DNA of 54,569 bases from the NCBI GenBank assembly GCA_017849585.1, contig JAFIGT010000037.1, forward strand, positions 1 to 54,569. The letters run 5' to 3'. Position 1 is the stretch's first letter. Every line of letters starts with the position of its first letter. The notes beneath the pieces were generated by a model. The model was not told where the DNA came from, searched no databases, and saw nothing but the letters and a program-made list of their open reading frames with translations. Made by a program: the position numbers and the translations under genes. The stretch is from Verrucomicrobium sp. (GTDB lineage: Bacteria > Verrucomicrobiota > Verrucomicrobiia > Methylacidiphilales > UBA1321). Positions 51,755 to 54,569 of the stretch are shown one piece after another.

Positions 51755-52462
51755 CTAATCGATGCGCTTGCCGCGCCAATAGCGAACGCCTTCCCCTTCG
51801 CCAGCATGGGAGGGATTGGGCAGTGGCGGTGGCGTGACGGCGGAGGTTTCCGGGATGCCGGGAATGATCGGATCTTCGGTCGGTTGTTCGGGCAGAGGTG
51901 TGTTGGCCGGGACGACCTGGGTGACGAGTTCGACGACACCGGCGAGGCGGAAGCGGGCCATGATGCGTGCGACTTCGAGGCCGTTCATCTGTACGCGCGT
52001 GGCGATTTGCTCGATGGTGTTTTTGCCATCGGCGAGGAGCAGGAGGCCGAGTTCGCTGGGGGTGGCGGTGGTGGTGCCGAGCGATTCGCTGCCGAGAAAG
52101 TAGAGAACGGAGTCAAGCGTGGGGACGGCCTGTTGCAGTGCGGCGAGTTCGTCGATCTTCTTGGCCACGCCGTCGATGAGAATGGCGGGATCGTAAGAAG
52201 CGAGTTCGCGGGGAGCGGTGGCTTCGATGGCTTGCTCCTTGAAGATGAAATCCGCATCGCGCCAGAGAATGAATTGATAGAGAGCCTGCGGACCGCTGAC
52301 GTTGCCAGTGAGGGCATTTAGAATCAGGCCCTGGTCCAATCCCATGAAGCCTTGCTCGAGGCCGAGGGTCATCCGGAGGATACCAGTTTGTTTGGTCATG
52401 GTGAGCATGCGCAACACCTCGGCCAAGTTGATGGTCTTAAAGTTTCCGGCAAATTCGGGCAT
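51755..52462 (-). CDS. DUF4388 (PATAN) domain protein
   Basis: The protein is 235 residues from the ATG at 52462 (MPEFAGNFKTI). The N-terminal ~100 residues match the DUF4388/PATAN pattern: FAGNFKTINLAEVLRMLTMTKQTGILRMTLG, GLILNALTGNVSGPQALYQFILW. A winged-helix-like stretch (LLADGKNTIEQIATRVQMNGLEVARIMARF) follows, then a Pro-rich tail. PATAN proteins connect signalling to motility or polarity; the role here is unknown. It is divergent from a receiver-DUF4388 protein across 148 bases. Confidence 0.8.
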   Translation of the reverse strand: MPEFAGNFKTINLAEVLRMLTMTKQTGILRMTLGLEQGFMGLDQGLILNALTGNVSGPQALYQFILWRDADFIFKEQAIEATAPRELASYDPAILIDGVAKKIDELAALQQAVPTLDSVLYFLGSESLGTTTATPSELGLLLLADGKNTIEQIATRVQMNGLEVARIMARFRLAGVVELVTQVVPANTPLPEQPTEDPIIPGIPETSAVTPPPLPNPSHAGEGEGVRYWRGKRID

Positions 52463-52610
52463 GGGATCTACTCTCTCAATTAGCAAAAGGCATTTAAGCA
52501 TCTCGCATGCCATTGGTACAAGAATGGTTACGTGACAAATTTACAATAGGAAATTCTTTTTTAATTCCGCCGCCCGGTGCGGCATGACACCTGCTTTTTA
52601 ACTTGGGGTC

Positions 52611-53429
52611 ATGTCTCGCCAGCTATTAATTATTGATGATCAGGATGATATCTTACGCATTCTCGATCGTGAATTGGTCAAAACCTACCAATGCACGGTC
52701 TATGTGGCGACGAATTCAGTGCAGGCCTTCGAGCAATTGGCGCAGCATCCGGTGGAGTTGATTATTAGTGATGTGCGCATTGGCGAAGAGAATGGGTTCA
52801 ACTTGCTGAAGGCGATTCGCTCCCGCTATCCGAATGTGGGGTTGATGATGATGACGGCGTACCGCTCGCCGGGGTACCGCCAGATGGCGGATGAACTGGG
52901 CGTGGCGTTTTTTATCGAGAAGCCGTTTGCGATTTCCATGCTGGCGAAAGCGGTGGACCGGTTCTTTACGCAGCGGGCCGCGCAGCTGCCACCCGCTCCG
53001 GCGATGGCTACTGGCAAAAATAATGCATTGGAGCATTTCAGCATTCAGGATCTGGTGCAGCTTTTTTGTCTCAATGGACGCAACGTACTCATTAGCGTCA
53101 CGGTTTCGCCCTTGCATCCGGTCGGTTCCATTTATCTCCAGCGGGGCCGGGTCGTGCACGCGGAATGGGGGGCGCAGAAGGGGGAGGAAGCCTTTTATTC
53201 ACTCTTGATGTGTTCTTCCGCGCAGCTCGGTCTGGAGGATCACGACGTTCCGGTGGCGGCAACGATCACCTCGGGCTGGGAGCAACTCTTGCTGGAATCG
53301 GCCCGGCGTGTGGACGAGGCGGCAGAGGTTGTCGAGGTCACGGGTTCGGCGGCTCCGGAAAAACCACCGCAAGATCCCTTTGCGGATTTCTGGAAAAGTG
53401 CGAGCCTGTCTCCCATCCACAAGTTGTAA
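52611..53429 (+). CDS. Response regulator: receiver domain fused to DUF4388 (PATAN)
   Basis: The protein has 272 residues. The receiver domain (1-120) has the acidic pair IIDDQDD, the phospho-acceptor Asp in LIISDVRIGEENG, the Thr in MMTAY and the Lys in IEKPFA, so it should be phosphorylatable. Residues ~135-240 are a DUF4388 domain (LEHFSIQDLVQLFCLNGRNVLISV, GSIYLQRGRVVHAEWG, GEEAFYSLLM). No sensor kinase is adjacent. A 37-base gap precedes the next gene on the same strand. Confidence 0.9.
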   Translation: MSRQLLIIDDQDDILRILDRELVKTYQCTVYVATNSVQAFEQLAQHPVELIISDVRIGEENGFNLLKAIRSRYPNVGLMMMTAYRSPGYRQMADELGVAFFIEKPFAISMLAKAVDRFFTQRAAQLPPAPAMATGKNNALEHFSIQDLVQLFCLNGRNVLISVTVSPLHPVGSIYLQRGRVVHAEWGAQKGEEAFYSLLMCSSAQLGLEDHDVPVAATITSGWEQLLLESARRVDEAAEVVEVTGSAAPEKPPQDPFADFWKSASLSPIHKL

Positions 53430-53466
53430 ACAGGAAAGCGGTCCTACCTAAGATGAAAGCGAGCGA

Positions 53467-54569
53467 ATGAGCCGGCAATGGCCTGACATGTTTTTTGGCA
53501 AGGTGGTTGGTGGGGTAACCACCAAGCGTCCGGTTCCCGCCAAATATCATCCGTCGACAACTCCTGCCGAGCCGTTCGGTTCGACGGGTACCGCGACGGC
53601 GTTGCTCGATCCGCCGGATCTTGCGCGCACGGCACCGATTCCGCTCCCGTTTCCGCCTGCCGCGACTCCACCCACTCCCGCTCCAGCGCCGGCGGCCCCG
53701 GCGTTTTCGTTGCCGCGCTCGAATGCGTCATCGAAAACGTGGCCTGGCATGTTCTTCGGTCAGCCGATTGCGGCTCATGCTCCCACGGCACCGCGTCCAG
53801 TGCCTGCATCGGTTTCCGAGCGACCGACCACGACGACCACGCGAGTGCCCTTGTTTGAACTACCTCCCGGTGCGCAACCGGCCTATTTGACTGCGGCACC
53901 GCCCGTTCCTCAAGCGGCTTCCCTGCACAAACCGGTGGCAACGAACTGGCCGGGAATGTTCTTTGGTGATCGCACGACCACCTCGGTACAGGTCTCCAGT
54001 GCTGCTCCAGCACCAGTTCCGGCTCCTGCCCCGGCGGTTGTGCCCGTGTCGGTTCAACCTCCGGTGACGCAGGTGCCCGTTCCTCCAGCGGTGACGCCTG
54101 CCCCGGCAATATTTCGCGCGCCCACACCCGCTCCGGCTCCCGCCGCTGGCGACAATCCTCTCAGCGCTTTCCTGACGCCGCTGGCGCAGCGACCGACGGG
54201 TGTATCGAAAATCAATCTCCCCGGTCGGCCTGCGACCGAAAAAGCGAGCCCCATCCCCGCCGCACCGACACCTGCTCCGGTGGCGTACCGTCCTCCACAA
54301 GCCGCGCCAGTTCCCGCCCCACAGGTTGCGCCGCCCCTTGCCCCAGTACCAGTTTTCGTTCCCGCTTCTTCCCTACCGACCAGCGTGGTACTGCCTCCGG
54401 CCTTCAGTCGTGAGTCCGCGCCTCCGGTGGCGCCGGTGTTCGTGCCGGACGAAAATTCGGCGGAGGTTTCCGCGCAGACCGATCCCGTGGGTGGGACGGA
54501 GGTGCATCGCGAATTTCTGCTCAATAACGGCGAACGCATTTCGGGCAAGGTGGTTTCCGAAACGGCCGA
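53467..54569 (+). CDS. Proline-rich protein with three WPxMFFG motifs (3' end outside window)
   Basis: A continuous frame of 367 codons runs from the ATG at 53467 to the window edge with no stop. The protein is Pro/Ala/Val/Thr-rich and probably disordered. It carries WPDMFFGK at residue 5, WPGMFFGQ at 92 and WPGMFFGD at 161. Near the end HREFLLNNGERISGKVVSETA begins what looks like a small folded domain, perhaps a Sm-like or PilZ-like barrel; I cannot name it. There is no signal peptide. It follows the receiver-DUF4388 gene and may be its partner. A tiny frame from 53452 (MKASE) ends on the ATGA overlap and could couple translation. Confidence 0.75.
   Translation, partial: MSRQWPDMFFGKVVGGVTTKRPVPAKYHPSTTPAEPFGSTGTATALLDPPDLARTAPIPLPFPPAATPPTPAPAPAAPAFSLPRSNASSKTWPGMFFGQPIAAHAPTAPRPVPASVSERPTTTTTRVPLFELPPGAQPAYLTAAPPVPQAASLHKPVATNWPGMFFGDRTTTSVQVSSAAPAPVPAPAPAVVPVSVQPPVTQVPVPPAVTPAPAIFRAPTPAPAPAAGDNPLSAFLTPLAQRPTGVSKINLPGRPATEKASPIPAAPTPAPVAYRPPQAAPVPAPQVAPPLAPVPVFVPASSLPTSVVLPPAFSRESAPPVAPVFVPDENSAEVSAQTDPVGGTEVHREFLLNNGERISGKVVSETA

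Overview
This window looks like chromosomal DNA of a heterotrophic Verrucomicrobiota bacterium, roughly 60% G+C. That placement is inference. It rests on two PEP-CTERM proteins, a secreted protein of a type I associate with Verrucomicrobiota beside one of them, a bacterial SUI1/eIF1-like factor, a DUF4388 (PATAN) gene pair, many secreted helical-repeat or unknown proteins, and plant-polymer glycosidases. Genes are dense and mostly in short operons. I see no phage, insertion sequence, CRISPR array or integrase.

Layout. 1-8068: the end of a Fur-family regulator overlaps a Wzy/O-antigen-ligase-type gene. Facing them is a leftward block transcribed as tmk, holB, accB, accC, thiE, a pfkB-type kinase and a SUI1-type factor. 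8069-13653: a rightward lipid and cofactor operon coaD-DUF177-rpmF-plsX-fabH faces a leftward rluD-UDG pair. 13745-21708: a Ser/Thr kinase with a zinc ribbon, a C39-like cysteine-peptidase-fold PEP-CTERM protein, a long helical-repeat protein, an L,D-transpeptidase, a COG0523 metallochaperone GTPase, a cold-shock protein, a Nudix hydrolase and a ComB-type phosphatase. 21867-28976: the translation cluster thrS-infC-rpmI-rplT-pheS-ileS. 29045-36506: a class A penicillin-binding protein, then a GH78-like hydrolase, a GntR/LacI-type regulator and a GH36 alpha-galactosidase. 36636-44589: tRNA-Leu(CAA), an aldo/keto reductase, a repeat-rich intergenic stretch, an AT-rich secreted/PEP-CTERM pair, an ABCG-like transporter and two unknown exported proteins. 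44749-54569: a DUF4410 lipoprotein, a PAP2 phosphatase, a GT39 glycosyltransferase with a foreign-looking C-terminal domain, a cupin, a beta-CASP nuclease, a PDZ protein, RNase P RNA, a divergent DUF4388 pair (one with a receiver domain), and the start of a proline-rich protein with three WPxMFFG motifs.

The most notable points are these. infC almost certainly starts at ATT (23766). The threonyl-tRNA synthetase has no TGS domain. The isoleucyl-tRNA synthetase has KYSKS in place of KMSKS. A roughly 200-bp dispersed intergenic repeat occurs twice, with a third partial inverted copy. A palindromic 75-bp tandem repeat begins inside a stop codon and has a relic 4.3 kb away. Several convergent gene pairs are separated by perfect hairpins, one of which contains both stop codons. 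The GT39 gene shows a sharp drop in G+C at its C-terminal extension. A modular WPxMFFG protein lies beside the PATAN/receiver pair.

All calls come from reading the sequence and remembered family motifs; no database search was run.
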